Assembly: GCA_965200775.1 (NCBI GenBank)
Contig: OZ241383.1
Coordinates: forward strand, 2,108,001 to 2,172,000
Direction of reading: 5' to 3'
Source: Poriferisocius sp965200775
GTDB taxonomy: Bacteria > Actinomycetota > Acidimicrobiia > Acidimicrobiales > Bin134
DNA length: 64,000 nucleotides
Shown here piece after piece: positions 42,688 through 51,372 of this stretch. Numbering within the stretch: position 1 is the first letter of the stretch; every line of letters starts with the position of its first letter. The notes under the pieces were generated by a model, which saw only the letters and a list, made by a program, of their open reading frames with translations, made no database searches and was not told the DNA's origin. Both the position numbers and the translations under genes were made by a program.

Positions 42688-43854
42688 TCAGCCCTGCCGG
42701 GCCACGACCTGCTCTGCTGCCGACCGGGCCCGGTCGTCCACCTCCATGACCGCTTCCAGGGAGTCGGCCACGGTTCCGTCGTGGTCGTTCAGAACCGATT
42801 CCAACACCTCGGGGATGGATACCCACCGGATCCGCTCGTCCAGAAACGCCTGCACAGCCACCTCGTTGGCGGCGTTCAGCAGCGCCGGGGCGGTCTCGCC
42901 CATGCGTCCGGCGATGAACGCCAGCTCGAGGCACGGGAACGCCTCGGTGTCGGGGGGCTCGAAGTCCAACCGGCGCAGCTCCTTCCAGTCGATGCGGCCG
43001 AACGGGGTGGCGATCCGGTCGGGATAGGCCAGGGCGTAGCCGATGCACAGCCGCATGTCGGGCATCGAGAGCTGTGCGATGGTGGCCCCGTCGGTGTACT
43101 CGACCATGGAATGCACCACCGACTGGGGGTGGATGACCACCTCGATGCGGTCGTAGCCCAAGCCGAACAGCTCGTGGGCCTCGATCACCTCCAGGCCCTT
43201 GTTCATGAGGGTGGAGGAGTCCACCGTGATCTTGGGCCCCATGCTCCAGGTGGGATGGGCCAGGGCGTTCTCCACCGTCACGTCGGCCAGCTCGCCTCTT
43301 GTCCGGCCCCGGAACGGTCCCCCGCTGGCGGTGAGCACGATGCGGTGGACACGGCCCATCCCGGCCCCGGCGGAGAACACGTCGTTGGCCCGCAGGCACT
43401 GGTGGACGGCGCAGTGCTCGCTGTCCACAGGCAACAGCTCGGCCCCCGGGGTTTGCCTGGCCCTCTGCACCACGGGGCCGGCGGCGATGAGCGACTCCTT
43501 GTTGGCCAGGGCCAGACGCCTGCCCGATTCCAAGGCGGCAAGGGTCACCGGTAATCCGGCGAAGCCGACCACCCCGTTGACCACCACCTCACCCATGGCA
43601 GCCGCCTCGGCCAGCGCTCCCGGACCGGTGGCCACCTCCACTCCGGGCAGCCCGGCTTGCACCTCGGGTACGGCGTCGGCGTCGCCCACCACCACCATGC
43701 GGGGGCGGAACTCCCGGGCCTGGGCGACAAGCTGCTCGGTGGAGCGGCCCGCTCCCAGGGCCACTACGTCCCACTCTCCCGGTTCGGCCCGCACCACATC
43801 CAGAGTTTGGACACCGATTGAACCGGTCGAGCCGAGCAGGGATAGGGAGGTCAT
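42688..43854 (-). CDS. dxr: 1-deoxy-D-xylulose-5-phosphate reductoisomerase
   Basis: 388 residues. It converts DXP to MEP with NADPH. The nucleotide motif GSTGSIG (8-14), LANKESLIAAG, PVDSEHCA with metal ligands, TASGGPFRG and HPTWSMGPKITVDSSTLMNKG are all present. Dxr is the target of fosmidomycin. It follows cdsA by 14 nt and is followed by rseP. Confidence 0.96.
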   Translation of the reverse strand: MTSLSLLGSTGSIGVQTLDVVRAEPGEWDVVALGAGRSTEQLVAQAREFRPRMVVVGDADAVPEVQAGLPGVEVATGPGALAEAAAMGEVVVNGVVGFAGLPVTLAALESGRRLALANKESLIAAGPVVQRARQTPGAELLPVDSEHCAVHQCLRANDVFSAGAGMGRVHRIVLTASGGPFRGRTRGELADVTVENALAHPTWSMGPKITVDSSTLMNKGLEVIEAHELFGLGYDRIEVVIHPQSVVHSMVEYTDGATIAQLSMPDMRLCIGYALAYPDRIATPFGRIDWKELRRLDFEPPDTEAFPCLELAFIAGRMGETAPALLNAANEVAVQAFLDERIRWVSIPEVLESVLNDHDGTVADSLEAVMEVDDRARSAAEQVVARQG

Positions 43855-43868
43855 GGACGTGGTACGGC

Positions 43869-45218
43869 TCAGATTACGTCAAGGATCAGGGCGGTGTAAT
43901 ACGTGGCCGGGAGCACGAACAAGAGGGCGTCGATGCGGTCGAGCATTCCCCCGTGAGCGGGCAGGATCGAACCCATGTCCTTCACCCCGAGGTCTCGCTT
44001 GATCGAGGATTCCATGAGATCGGCCAGTGGCGCCACCACCGCCACCACGATACCCAAGACCACTCCGTCCGACCTCGGCCCGGCCCCGCTTCCGAAGGGG
44101 CCGAACTCGAGGATGGAGATCACCACCAACGCCACCGCGATGGTGGCAATGGTGCCGCCGATAAGCCCTTCCACCGTCTTGTTGGGGCTGGCCGCTGAAA
44201 GCGGGGTGCGCCCCGCGGCTCGGCCCACCGCGTATGCGCCGATGTCGTGGGCCACGGTCAGGATCACCGCGCTCAGCACCAGCTCGGCTCCGTCGGGCAT
44301 GTCGAGCAGCAGGCCGCCGAAGCCTCCGGCTACCCCGATGTAGGTGATTCCCAGCATGGTCAGGCCGAGGTTGGCCAGCGGGCGGTCGTGGCTGACCCCG
44401 CCGAGGTACCAGATCCCGGCGGCGAAGAGGGCGAACACCAGAACCAGGATCATGCCGTCGGCCCCACGCCAGTAGGCGGACAGCGGCATGGCCACCACCC
44501 CGACCATGCCAACCAGCGAAGGGGGCTGGTATCCGGCCCGTCGCAGGCTGGTGAACCACTCTGTGGCGGCGAGCAGCAGGGCCACGGCCAGCACTACGAG
44601 GGTGACCTCCTCGCCGAGAGCCACGGCTCCAAGCACGATGCCGCCCAGGAGCAACCCCACCACGATGGCGGTCAGCGTGTCCCCGCTCTGCCCCGATCGA
44701 CGGGGTCGGCCCAGCGGCGAACGGGGAACTGCCGAGGGCTCCTCCGCCGGCTCGGGAATCCCCGGAACGGTGGCGTACTCGTCTACGTCCAGGGAGAGGA
44801 CTTCATCAACCCGGTCCACCGTGGGAAGCTCCACCGCCTCGGTGGGGTCGGGATCCTCGAAGACGCTGGCGCTCTCCGCCAGGTGATCGACCTCGGTCGA
44901 TTCCTCGAACACCGTGTCGTCGTCCAGGGAAAGATCGTCATCGTCACGCCACTGGGGAGAGACATCGGAGAGGCTTTCCCAACCCGCTTCGGTGCCGGCG
45001 TTGGAGAGGCTTTCCCAACCCGCTTCGGTGCTCTCCTGCTCAACGCTGGTGCTCTCCTCGTCGGCCTCGGCCCATTGTGGCAGGTTGGAGTCGTCGTCCT
45101 CATCGAACAGCGAGGTCAAGTCGTCGAGGAATCCGGCCTGCTCGTCATCGGGATCCCCGTCGGACTGGTTTGGAGGCCTTTGGAAGGGCTTGTCGTCGTC
45201 CACTGTCTCTCCAGACAC
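43869..45218 (-). CDS. cdsA: Phosphatidate cytidylyltransferase with a long acidic N-terminal region
   Basis: 449 residues. It makes CDP-diacylglycerol, the substrate of PgsA. The membrane part (from about residue 180) has eight or so helices and ends with the family signature SSIKRDLGVKDMGSILPAHGG and LDRIDALLF. The first 180 residues are soluble and very acidic (SLFDEDDDSN, WRDDDDLSLDDD) and contain a doubled TEAGWESLS block. Such N-terminal regions occur in actinobacterial CdsA but vary. It lies between frr and dxr. Confidence 0.92.
   Translation of the reverse strand: MSGETVDDDKPFQRPPNQSDGDPDDEQAGFLDDLTSLFDEDDDSNLPQWAEADEESTSVEQESTEAGWESLSNAGTEAGWESLSDVSPQWRDDDDLSLDDDTVFEESTEVDHLAESASVFEDPDPTEAVELPTVDRVDEVLSLDVDEYATVPGIPEPAEEPSAVPRSPLGRPRRSGQSGDTLTAIVVGLLLGGIVLGAVALGEEVTLVVLAVALLLAATEWFTSLRRAGYQPPSLVGMVGVVAMPLSAYWRGADGMILVLVFALFAAGIWYLGGVSHDRPLANLGLTMLGITYIGVAGGFGGLLLDMPDGAELVLSAVILTVAHDIGAYAVGRAAGRTPLSAASPNKTVEGLIGGTIATIAVALVVISILEFGPFGSGAGPRSDGVVLGIVVAVVAPLADLMESSIKRDLGVKDMGSILPAHGGMLDRIDALLFVLPATYYTALILDVI
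44967..45030. repeat. 28-bp duplication inside the acidic region of cdsA
   Basis: Identical copies at 44967-44994 and 45003-45030, offset 36 bp (12 codons), encode the doubled TEAGWESLS block. The in-frame offset means the duplication lengthened the protein without breaking it. Confidence 0.85.
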
Positions 45219-45227
45219 TCGTTCGGT

Positions 45228-45803
45228 TCAGATTTCCAGCAGCTCTTGCTCTTTGGCGCCCAGGGCGTCGTTGATGAGCTGCTCGTGGTCGTGGGTGACT
45301 TGGTCGAGTTGCTTGCCAGCCCGGATGGCGATGTCCTCGGAGACATCACCGTCCTTGCTGAGCTGGTCGATGTCGTGGCGGCTGCTGCGACGCATGCCGC
45401 GGATGGCCACTCGCCCCTCTTCGGCCATCTGCTTCACCACCCTCACCAGCTCACGGCGGCGCTCCTCGGTCAGCGGCGGGAACACGAGGCGAACCACATT
45501 GCCGTCGTTGCTGGGATTCAGCCCGAGGTCGGCTTGCATGATGGCCCGCTCGATTGAGCTGATGGAACTCTTGTCGAAGGGTGAGATCACCAGGAGCTGG
45601 GCCTCGGGGACGCTGAAGCTGGCGAGCTGCTGAAGGGGAACCTCGGATCCGTAGTAGTCAACAAGGAATCTCTCGAACAGCGCCGGGGAGGCCCGACCGG
45701 TTCGGACGGTGGCGAATTGCTTGCGGGTGTGCTGGACCGCGGAGTCCATTCGGCCCTCGGCATCGGCGATCACCAGGTCGGTCAGCTCGTCGCCGGTGGT
45801 CAT
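45228..45803 (-). CDS. frr: Ribosome recycling factor
   Basis: 191 residues, usual length. With EF-G it splits post-termination ribosomes. Family signatures are VRTGRASPALFERFLVDYYG, the MQADLGLNPSNDGNVVRL loop, and FPPLTEERRRELVRVVK in the long three-helix bundle. The ATG is preceded by GGGGAA, which lies inside the 23-bp repeat that follows pyrH. It forms the pyrH-frr pair usual in bacteria. Confidence 0.96.
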   Translation of the reverse strand: MTTGDELTDLVIADAEGRMDSAVQHTRKQFATVRTGRASPALFERFLVDYYGSEVPLQQLASFSVPEAQLLVISPFDKSSISSIERAIMQADLGLNPSNDGNVVRLVFPPLTEERRRELVRVVKQMAEEGRVAIRGMRRSSRHDIDQLSKDGDVSEDIAIRAGKQLDQVTHDHEQLINDALGAKEQELLEI

Positions 45804-45807
45804 ACCC

Positions 45808-45876
45808 GGCGAGTTCCCCGTGGCCGCTCAGGCGAGTTCCCCGTGGCTTCTTCTGCAAGTTGCCCGTGGCCGCTCA
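45808..45876. repeat. Three contiguous 23-bp tandem units between pyrH and frr
   Basis: Units are 45808-45830, 45831-45853 and 45854-45876, with no gaps. They share the core AGTTSCCCGTGGC; the outer units also share CGCTCA at the right side. The pyrH stop codon lies in the last unit and the SD of frr in the first. The same 23-bp period in three copies occurs after ffh. Confidence 0.88.
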
Positions 45877-46617
45877 TGACACCAGAGTACCGACCGGCAG
45901 GCCGTCAAGTATGGCACGGACGTTTCCCGGCTTCATCAGGTCGAACATAACGATGGGCAGCTCGTTCTCCATGCATAGGGAGATGGCGGTGCTGTCCATG
46001 GCCCTCAAGCCCTTGGACAAAACGTCCAGATACCGGACCTCGTCCAGCTTCTCGGCTTTGGGATCGAGCCGGGGATCGGCGGTGTAGATGCCGTCGGTGC
46101 CGCTATGGGTGCCCTTCAGCAAGACTCCGGCCTCGATTTCAACCGCTCGCAGGGCCGCCGCGGTGTCGGTGGTGAAGAACGGGTTCCCCGTTCCGGCCGC
46201 GAAGATCACCACCCGCCCCTTCTCCAGGTGGCGGATCGCCCGGCGACGGATGTACGGCTCGGCCACCTGGGCCATGCCGATGGCGGTTTGCACCCGGGTT
46301 GGTTGTCCGAGGCGCTCCAGGGTGTCCTGTAGGCCGAGTGCGTTAATGACCGTGGCCAGCATCCCCATGTAGTCGGCCTGGGCCCGGTCCATGCCCGAAC
46401 CCGCTCCTGTCATACCCCGCCAGATGTTCCCCCCTCCCACCACAACGGCCACGTCAACGTCGAACTCGGCTCGCACGTTGACGATTTCGGTGGCGATCTC
46501 GGTGGCGATCTCCCCGTCGATTCCGTAGCCGCCCTCCCCGGCAAAGGCCTCCCCGGAGAGCTTGAGGACGATCCGGTCCCACCGGCCCGGCCGCTTGGTG
46601 TCGCCGTTGCTTCCCAT
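45874..46617 (-). CDS. pyrH: UMP kinase
   Basis: 247 residues of the amino-acid-kinase fold; it phosphorylates UMP to UDP and is regulated by nucleotides. Signatures are LKLSGEAFAGEGGYGID at the N-terminus, VVGGGNIWRG, ADYMGMLATVINALGLQD and GTGNPFFTTDTAAALRA. It is standard length, with the stop inside the tandem repeats. It lies between tsf and frr, the common rpsB-tsf-pyrH-frr order. Confidence 0.96.
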   Translation of the reverse strand: MGSNGDTKRPGRWDRIVLKLSGEAFAGEGGYGIDGEIATEIATEIVNVRAEFDVDVAVVVGGGNIWRGMTGAGSGMDRAQADYMGMLATVINALGLQDTLERLGQPTRVQTAIGMAQVAEPYIRRRAIRHLEKGRVVIFAAGTGNPFFTTDTAAALRAVEIEAGVLLKGTHSGTDGIYTADPRLDPKAEKLDEVRYLDVLSKGLRAMDSTAISLCMENELPIVMFDLMKPGNVRAILDGLPVGTLVS

Positions 46618-46680
46618 CAGCCCGATTCCGACTCCCGCCGGTTGTCGGCTCGAATTCGGAGCTGTCCCATGGGCCGGCCG

Positions 46681-47472
46681 CTAACTGCCGATGGCCGCCA
46701 ACTCGAACCGGATGATCTCACCCTCCCCCAGCCGAGACTGCACGGTCTCCTTCTCGCCGAACATGCCCTGCTCCAGCAGCACCCTTTCGGCATACCAGGC
46801 CCGGAGCCGGCCGGTGACGATCTTGTCCCACGCCTGCTCGGGCTTACCCTCGGCCTTGGTCATCTCGGTGAGCGCCACCCGCTCACGCTCCACCTCATCG
46901 GGGTTGATCTCGTCGCGGTGCAGTGCGGCGGGCTTGGCGAAGGCGATGTGCAGGGCCACCTCATGGGCCAGTTCCTGGGTAACCCCGCTGGCCTCCACCA
47001 CTACCGCGCTGGTACCACGGCCGTCCTGGGTGTGAAGGTAGGTGTCGAGGACGCTGCCGTCGGCGGCCTGAATCCTGACCACCTTCCCCAATCGGACGTT
47101 CTCCTTCTTGGCCAGGGCGAGGTCTTCGATGGCCCCCTGGTGGGCGTCTACCGCCTGCTCGCCTTCGGTCAGCACCTGCTGGACCAGGCGATCGGCCAGC
47201 GAGGTGAAGTCATCGGCCTTGGCCGAGAAGTCGGTCTCGCAGCGGAGTTCCACGATGGCCGCGGTGTTGCCATCCACGGCGAGGGCAACCGTGCCCTGGT
47301 CGCTGGCCCGCTCGGCCCGGGCAGCCGCCTTGGCCATTCCCTTCTCACGCAGCCACTGGGTGGCCGCTTCCATGTCGCCGTCGTTCTCGGTGAGGGCCCG
47401 CTTGCAGTCCATCATCCCGGCGCCGGTGGCGTCGCGCAGGGCCTTGACATCCTTGGCGGTGAACTCGCTCAT
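46681..47472 (-). CDS. tsf: Elongation factor Ts
   Basis: 263 residues. It exchanges nucleotide on EF-Tu. The N-terminal UBA-like domain has KALRDATGAGMMDCKRAL; the core reads IVELRCETDFSAK, and the C-terminal domain is present with LLEQGMFGEKETVQ. It overlaps the rpsB stop by 4 nt (ATGA), so synthesis is coupled to S2. Confidence 0.96.
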   Translation of the reverse strand: MSEFTAKDVKALRDATGAGMMDCKRALTENDGDMEAATQWLREKGMAKAAARAERASDQGTVALAVDGNTAAIVELRCETDFSAKADDFTSLADRLVQQVLTEGEQAVDAHQGAIEDLALAKKENVRLGKVVRIQAADGSVLDTYLHTQDGRGTSAVVVEASGVTQELAHEVALHIAFAKPAALHRDEINPDEVERERVALTEMTKAEGKPEQAWDKIVTGRLRAWYAERVLLEQGMFGEKETVQSRLGEGEIIRFELAAIGS

Positions 47473-48440
47473 GCTTGCTCCTGGGAATCGGTCGGCTCCG
47501 ATGCTTCGGGTGCCGGTGCCGGTGCTTCTGCGACCGGAGCCTCAGCCGGTGCCGCTTCGGGTGCCGGTGCCGGTGCTTGCTCAACCACGGCCGCCGGAGC
47601 CTCAGGCTGAGCTGTTTCGGGTGCCGGTGCCGGTGCTTGCTCAACCACGGCCGCCGGAGCCTCAGGCTGAGCTGTTTCGGGTGCCGGTGCCGGTGCTTGC
47701 TCAACCACGGCCGCCGGAGCCTCAGCAGGGGGCTGGGCGGTGGCTTTACCTCGGGCGATGTAGCGGCCTTCGATCACGGCGTCGCTTATGATCCGGCACA
47801 TCAGCTCTCCCGAGCGGATGGCGTCGTCGTTTCCCGGGATCACGAACTGGATGACATCGGGGTCGCAGTTGGTGTCCACCACCGCGATCACCGGCAGCCT
47901 CAACTTGTTGGCCTCGGCCACCGCTATGTGCTCCTTCTTGGTGTCCAGCACGAACACCGCATCGGGCGGCTTGGTCAGGTCCCGGATGCCGTTGAGGTTG
48001 CGCTCCAGCTTGGCCAGCTCCCTGGTGATGAGGAGGGCCTCCTTCTTGGGCATCACGTCCAGCTCACCCGAGCTGCGCATCCGCTGAAACTCCTTCATCT
48101 TGCCCATGCGCTTCGAGATCGTCTCGAAGTTGGTGAGCAGGCCACCAAGCCACCGCTCGTTCACGTATGGCATCCCCACCCGCTCGGCGTAGCTCTGGAC
48201 GCTGTCCTGGGCCTGCTTCTTGGTGCCCACGAACAGAACCTGCCCACCCTTGGCCACCAGATCACGCACGTAGGTATAGGCCGCCTCGATGTGGATGAGC
48301 GTCTGGGTCAGGTCGATGATGTAGATGCCGTTGCGCTCACCGAAGATGAACCTCTGCATCTTCGGGTTCCATCGGCGGGTCTGATGCCCGAAGTGGACTC
48401 CGGCATCGAGTAGCTGACGCATGGTCACGACTGGTGCCAT
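47469..48440 (-). CDS. rpsB: 30S ribosomal protein S2 with a repetitive C-terminal extension
   Basis: 323 residues; S2 is usually about 230-280. The ATG has a GAGAGGAG site. The S2 core is clear: MRQLLDAGVHFGHQTRRWNP, VGTKKQAQDSV, RWLGGLLTNFETI, and IPGNDDAIRSGELMCRIISDAV. After residue about 235 comes an Ala/Pro/Glu tail with a 20-residue unit (core AAVVEQAPAPAPETAQ) repeated almost three times. The unit is a perfect 60-bp tandem in DNA. It heads the rpsB-tsf-pyrH-frr group. Confidence 0.95.
   Translation of the reverse strand: MAPVVTMRQLLDAGVHFGHQTRRWNPKMQRFIFGERNGIYIIDLTQTLIHIEAAYTYVRDLVAKGGQVLFVGTKKQAQDSVQSYAERVGMPYVNERWLGGLLTNFETISKRMGKMKEFQRMRSSGELDVMPKKEALLITRELAKLERNLNGIRDLTKPPDAVFVLDTKKEHIAVAEANKLRLPVIAVVDTNCDPDVIQFVIPGNDDAIRSGELMCRIISDAVIEGRYIARGKATAQPPAEAPAAVVEQAPAPAPETAQPEAPAAVVEQAPAPAPETAQPEAPAAVVEQAPAPAPEAAPAEAPVAEAPAPAPEASEPTDSQEQA
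47558..47725. repeat. 60-bp tandem repeat (about 2.8 copies) in the 3' part of rpsB
   Basis: 47581-47640 and 47641-47700 are identical 60-mers, and partial copies flank both sides. The exact identity at synonymous positions implies recent expansion or ongoing conversion. Confidence 0.95.
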
Positions 48441-48556
48441 GGTGGTTCTCCTCTCCCAGCGGTTCAGCGAAACCCGGGGTCAGCACCAAATGGCGACCGT
48501 GGGATGCCCCGGGCGATCTCTTGTTGCGGCCCGGAAACTGCTCCCGAGCCGGACAA

Positions 48557-48583
48557 ACCATAGTGCAACCTGCGCTCGCACAA
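48557..48583 (-). promoter_or_regulatory. Weak promoter candidate for the rpsB operon
   Basis: On the minus strand TTGTGC (48578-48583) and TATGGT (48557-48562) are separated by 15 nt, about 115 nt before rpsB. The spacing is short and the match modest. The rest of the 184-bp leader shows no clear conserved structure by eye. Confidence 0.25.
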
Positions 48584-48624
48584 AGAAGCAGCGGGCCATC
48601 TTCTGACCGGCCATAGGCTGTCGG

Positions 48625-49194
48625 CTAGGGAACCAGACGTGGCCGCCCCGCGGCCAGCACCAACGCGGGATCGAGGTAGGTCTCCCCCAGCCGCACGCTG
48701 AAGAAGAACCTGTCGGAGGTAGTGCCGACGAGCTGTCCTGTTGTGACCCAATCTCCCTCGGACACGGCTATCCAACCCAGGTAGCCGTAGGTGGTACGCA
48801 GCCCGTCGGCGTGCAGCACGGTCACGAAGCGGTTGTGTACCACCGTCCCGGCGAACACCACCTGGCCCGGTGCCGAAGCCCAAACGGCCTGGCCCGGTTC
48901 GGGGTCGTACTCCAAGCCCCGATTGCCAGGGGCCCCCACGTGGGCCGGAGGCCGGAACGGGTCCACCACCTCGGCGTCCACCGGAGGTTCGTACCGCTCG
49001 GGGTATTGCTCGTCGCCTTCGGTGGCCCCAGGAAGAACACTTGCAACCAGCCAAGCTGATCCGGCCTCGTGCTCATGGGCCTCCTGAACCAGCGAGTCTC
49101 CTGCTTCTCCCCCGTCAAACAGCAGAGCAGGCTGGACCGCCACCCACGCCGCCGCCGCGGCCACGGCCATCCCTGCGGCCTTTAGTCCCAGCAC
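48625..49194 (-). CDS. M23/LytM-like domain protein, probably non-catalytic
   Basis: 189 residues with an N-terminal hydrophobic segment (AAGMAVAAAAAWVAV), so exported or membrane-anchored. The C-terminal half has the LytM barrel: GQAVWASAPGQVVFAG, VTVLHADGLRTTYGYLGWI and GDWVTTGQLVG. The zinc ligands are missing: the HxxxD site reads NRGLEYD and the HxH site reads FFFSVR. Degenerate LytM proteins act as amidase activators or wall-binding factors. An M23-like gene next to rpsB is common in actinobacteria. Confidence 0.8.
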   Translation of the reverse strand: MLGLKAAGMAVAAAAAWVAVQPALLFDGGEAGDSLVQEAHEHEAGSAWLVASVLPGATEGDEQYPERYEPPVDAEVVDPFRPPAHVGAPGNRGLEYDPEPGQAVWASAPGQVVFAGTVVHNRFVTVLHADGLRTTYGYLGWIAVSEGDWVTTGQLVGTTSDRFFFSVRLGETYLDPALVLAAGRPRLVP

Positions 49195-49285
49195 CAGTGC
49201 GCCCGGTAGCTACCAGAGCTGTTCAATCTCGAGGGTGTCCGGGTGGGCTCGGCCAGGCGAGCCGGTTCTGTGAACACAGCGTCGT

Positions 49286-50200
49286 TCAGGCTCGGGGGTG
49301 GCTGTCTTGGACAACCTGGCGGAGCCTCTCGCGGCTCACATGGGTGTAGATCTGGGTTGACCCCAGATCGGAGTGGCCCAACAACTCCTGCACGTGCCTC
49401 AGGTCGGCCCCGCCGTCAAGAAGGTGGGTGGCGAAAGTGTGGCGCAGAGTGTGGGGGTTGGTCTGCGTGCCGGCGGCACGATCCACCAGCCGGCGCACAT
49501 CCTGGGTGGTGAGCGGACGCCCCCTCAGGTTCACGAACATCGCGTCCCCTGCGGTTTGGGGATCGGCCATTTCCTCCCTGCCACCGATTTGCCACTCCTT
49601 GAGCGCGGCCGCGGCCGGTTCGCTCAACGGCACGACCCGCTGCTTGGCCCCCTTGCCATTCACGGTGAGACGGCGTCGTCCCCAGTCGATGTCGCCCGAC
49701 CGGATGGCGCACACCTCACTCACCCGGAGACCGCTGCCGTACAGGAGCTCGAGCACGGCAACATCGCGCCGGCGCCGAGCCACGCTGTCATCGGCCACCG
49801 CAGGCCGGGGACTGTCCAACAGGGTGTCCAGCTCCTCCGAACGCAACACCCGGGGCAGTCGGCGCTCCCGAACCGGCACCACGATTCCTATGGTGGGATC
49901 GGTGGTAACCCGGCCGGTGCGCTGGGCCCATGCGAAGTAGCGGCGCAGCGACGAGATCTTCCGGGCCACTGTCTTGCGGGCATAGTCCTGGGTACTCAGA
50001 TGGGCCAGATACCTGCGGATGGTCCGGAGGTCAACATCGCCGGGACCAGTGGACTTCCCGGCATCCTGGGAACTCCCGACTCGGGTGTCAGCCAGCCACT
50101 CGGAGAACGCCACCACCTCACGGCAGTACATCGCAACCGTGTCCTCGTTGACCGACGCCGCCGAGGCGGCAAAGGCGTCCAGATCCCAACCCATTACCAA
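49286..50200 (-). CDS. Tyrosine recombinase, XerC-like
   Basis: 304 residues (start ATG 50200 or 50194). The N-terminal SAM-like core-binding domain is followed by the catalytic domain with Arg in YGSGLRVSEVCAIRSGDID, Lys in VNGKGAKQRVVPL, HxxR in PHTLRHTFATHLLDGG, His in LLGHSDLGST and the nucleophile Tyr in TQIYTHVS. Xer recombinases resolve chromosome dimers at dif with FtsK. Position between dprA and the M23-rpsB pair is the usual XerC site in actinobacteria. No dif-like site was identified in the window. Confidence 0.9.
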   Translation of the reverse strand: MVMGWDLDAFAASAASVNEDTVAMYCREVVAFSEWLADTRVGSSQDAGKSTGPGDVDLRTIRRYLAHLSTQDYARKTVARKISSLRRYFAWAQRTGRVTTDPTIGIVVPVRERRLPRVLRSEELDTLLDSPRPAVADDSVARRRRDVAVLELLYGSGLRVSEVCAIRSGDIDWGRRRLTVNGKGAKQRVVPLSEPAAAALKEWQIGGREEMADPQTAGDAMFVNLRGRPLTTQDVRRLVDRAAGTQTNPHTLRHTFATHLLDGGADLRHVQELLGHSDLGSTQIYTHVSRERLRQVVQDSHPRA

Positions 50201-50238
50201 AAAGCCTACCGACCGCCCCCGCTACCCCTTGGCCACCA

Positions 50239-51372
50239 TCATGAGGACACCCCCACCCTCTCGATCCAGCGACCCGACACAGCCACCCACCCCGCGGCCC
50301 GCAACTCCTCGGTTGCCACCGCGACCTGGGCCATGCTCAACCCGGTGCGACTCCTGATCTGCTCGGCGTCGGCCGGTTGCCAACCCAGCGCATCCAGTAC
50401 CTGTTGGCCGACATCGCCTGGGCCGGCCCGGGCATCCAGAGGGGCCGATTCGGCGCCGGACATGCCCAATGCCAAGAGCACATCGTCGACATCGCGGCAC
50501 GGCGCGCAACCGTCGGCCAGCAAATCGAGGCAGCCGTCCGACGCGGAGCTGCGAACCGGACGGGGAACGGCCAGAACAGCCCGGTCTCGGGCCGCCCCCT
50601 CCGCAACGGTGTGCATGGCGCCTCCCGCCCTGTGGGACTCCACCACCACAACCACGTCGGCCAGCGCGGCAATGATGCGGTTGCGGGCCGGAAACCTCCA
50701 CCGTTCGGGAGGTGCCCCCAGCGGGGCTTCCCCCAGCAACACCCCCCGGTCGGCCATCGCCCGCCACAGGCTCCGGTTTCGCTCGGGGTACACCTTGTCC
50801 ATGCCGCTGCCCACACCGCAATGGGCGGAGCACCCTAGGCATCGAGAGTTCCTGCGTGGGCGGCGGCGTCGATACCCAGCGCCAACCCGGAAACCACGCC
50901 CACCCCGGCGTGGGCCAGATCACGACCCAGCTCGAACGCCACATCGCTTCCGTAGCGGGTACACCGTCGGGTGCCGACGATGGCGACCCGGGGGCCTCGG
51001 ACAACTTCTGGGTCGCCTTGGTGGAAGACCACCACCGGAGGGTCGAGGTCATCGGACAGAGCGGGGGGATACCCGGCGGTGCCCAGCGCCGGGTATCCCC
51101 ACACCGTGTTGGCGATGCCGACGCCACAGCCCGGCCACATCCATTTTCGCCGCGGTCTGTTGCCACTGCTGGACCAGGTCTCTGCGGCCCGCCGCTTGGA
51201 CCAGCTCCGGCGATGGAGGTCTTTGCAAGGCCGCCCATGCCTCTGCGGGGCGGCCCAGGGCAAGCAGCGCGCGCAGCCGAACCGGGCCCACCGCGGGCAG
51301 CGAGGCCAGCGCTGCCAACCACGCTTCGGCGGGTAGCTCCTCTTCGCCGGGGAAGGTTCGATCACTGTCCAC
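50239..51372 (-). pseudogene. dprA: DNA-processing protein DprA, broken by two frameshifts and a stop
   Basis: DprA loads RecA on incoming single-stranded DNA. The N-terminal part (GTG 51372, then LASLPAVGPVRLRALLALG) is in one frame. The Rossmann part (GYPPALSDDLDPPVVVF, VAIVGTRRCTRYGSDVA, SGLALGIDAAAHAGTLDA) is in another, ending at a TAG near 50837. The end (GSGMDKVYPERNRSLW to the C-terminal winged helix) returns to the first frame. I infer one extra base near 51088, the TAG, and one missing base near 50812. The start overlaps the comM stop. Three lesions in one gene favour a real pseudogene, but indel errors could explain two of them. Confidence 0.75.

Noticed and set aside
47558..47725. 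60-bp repeats considered as a CRISPR array
   Set aside because: They are gapless in-frame tandem units in rpsB with no spacers.
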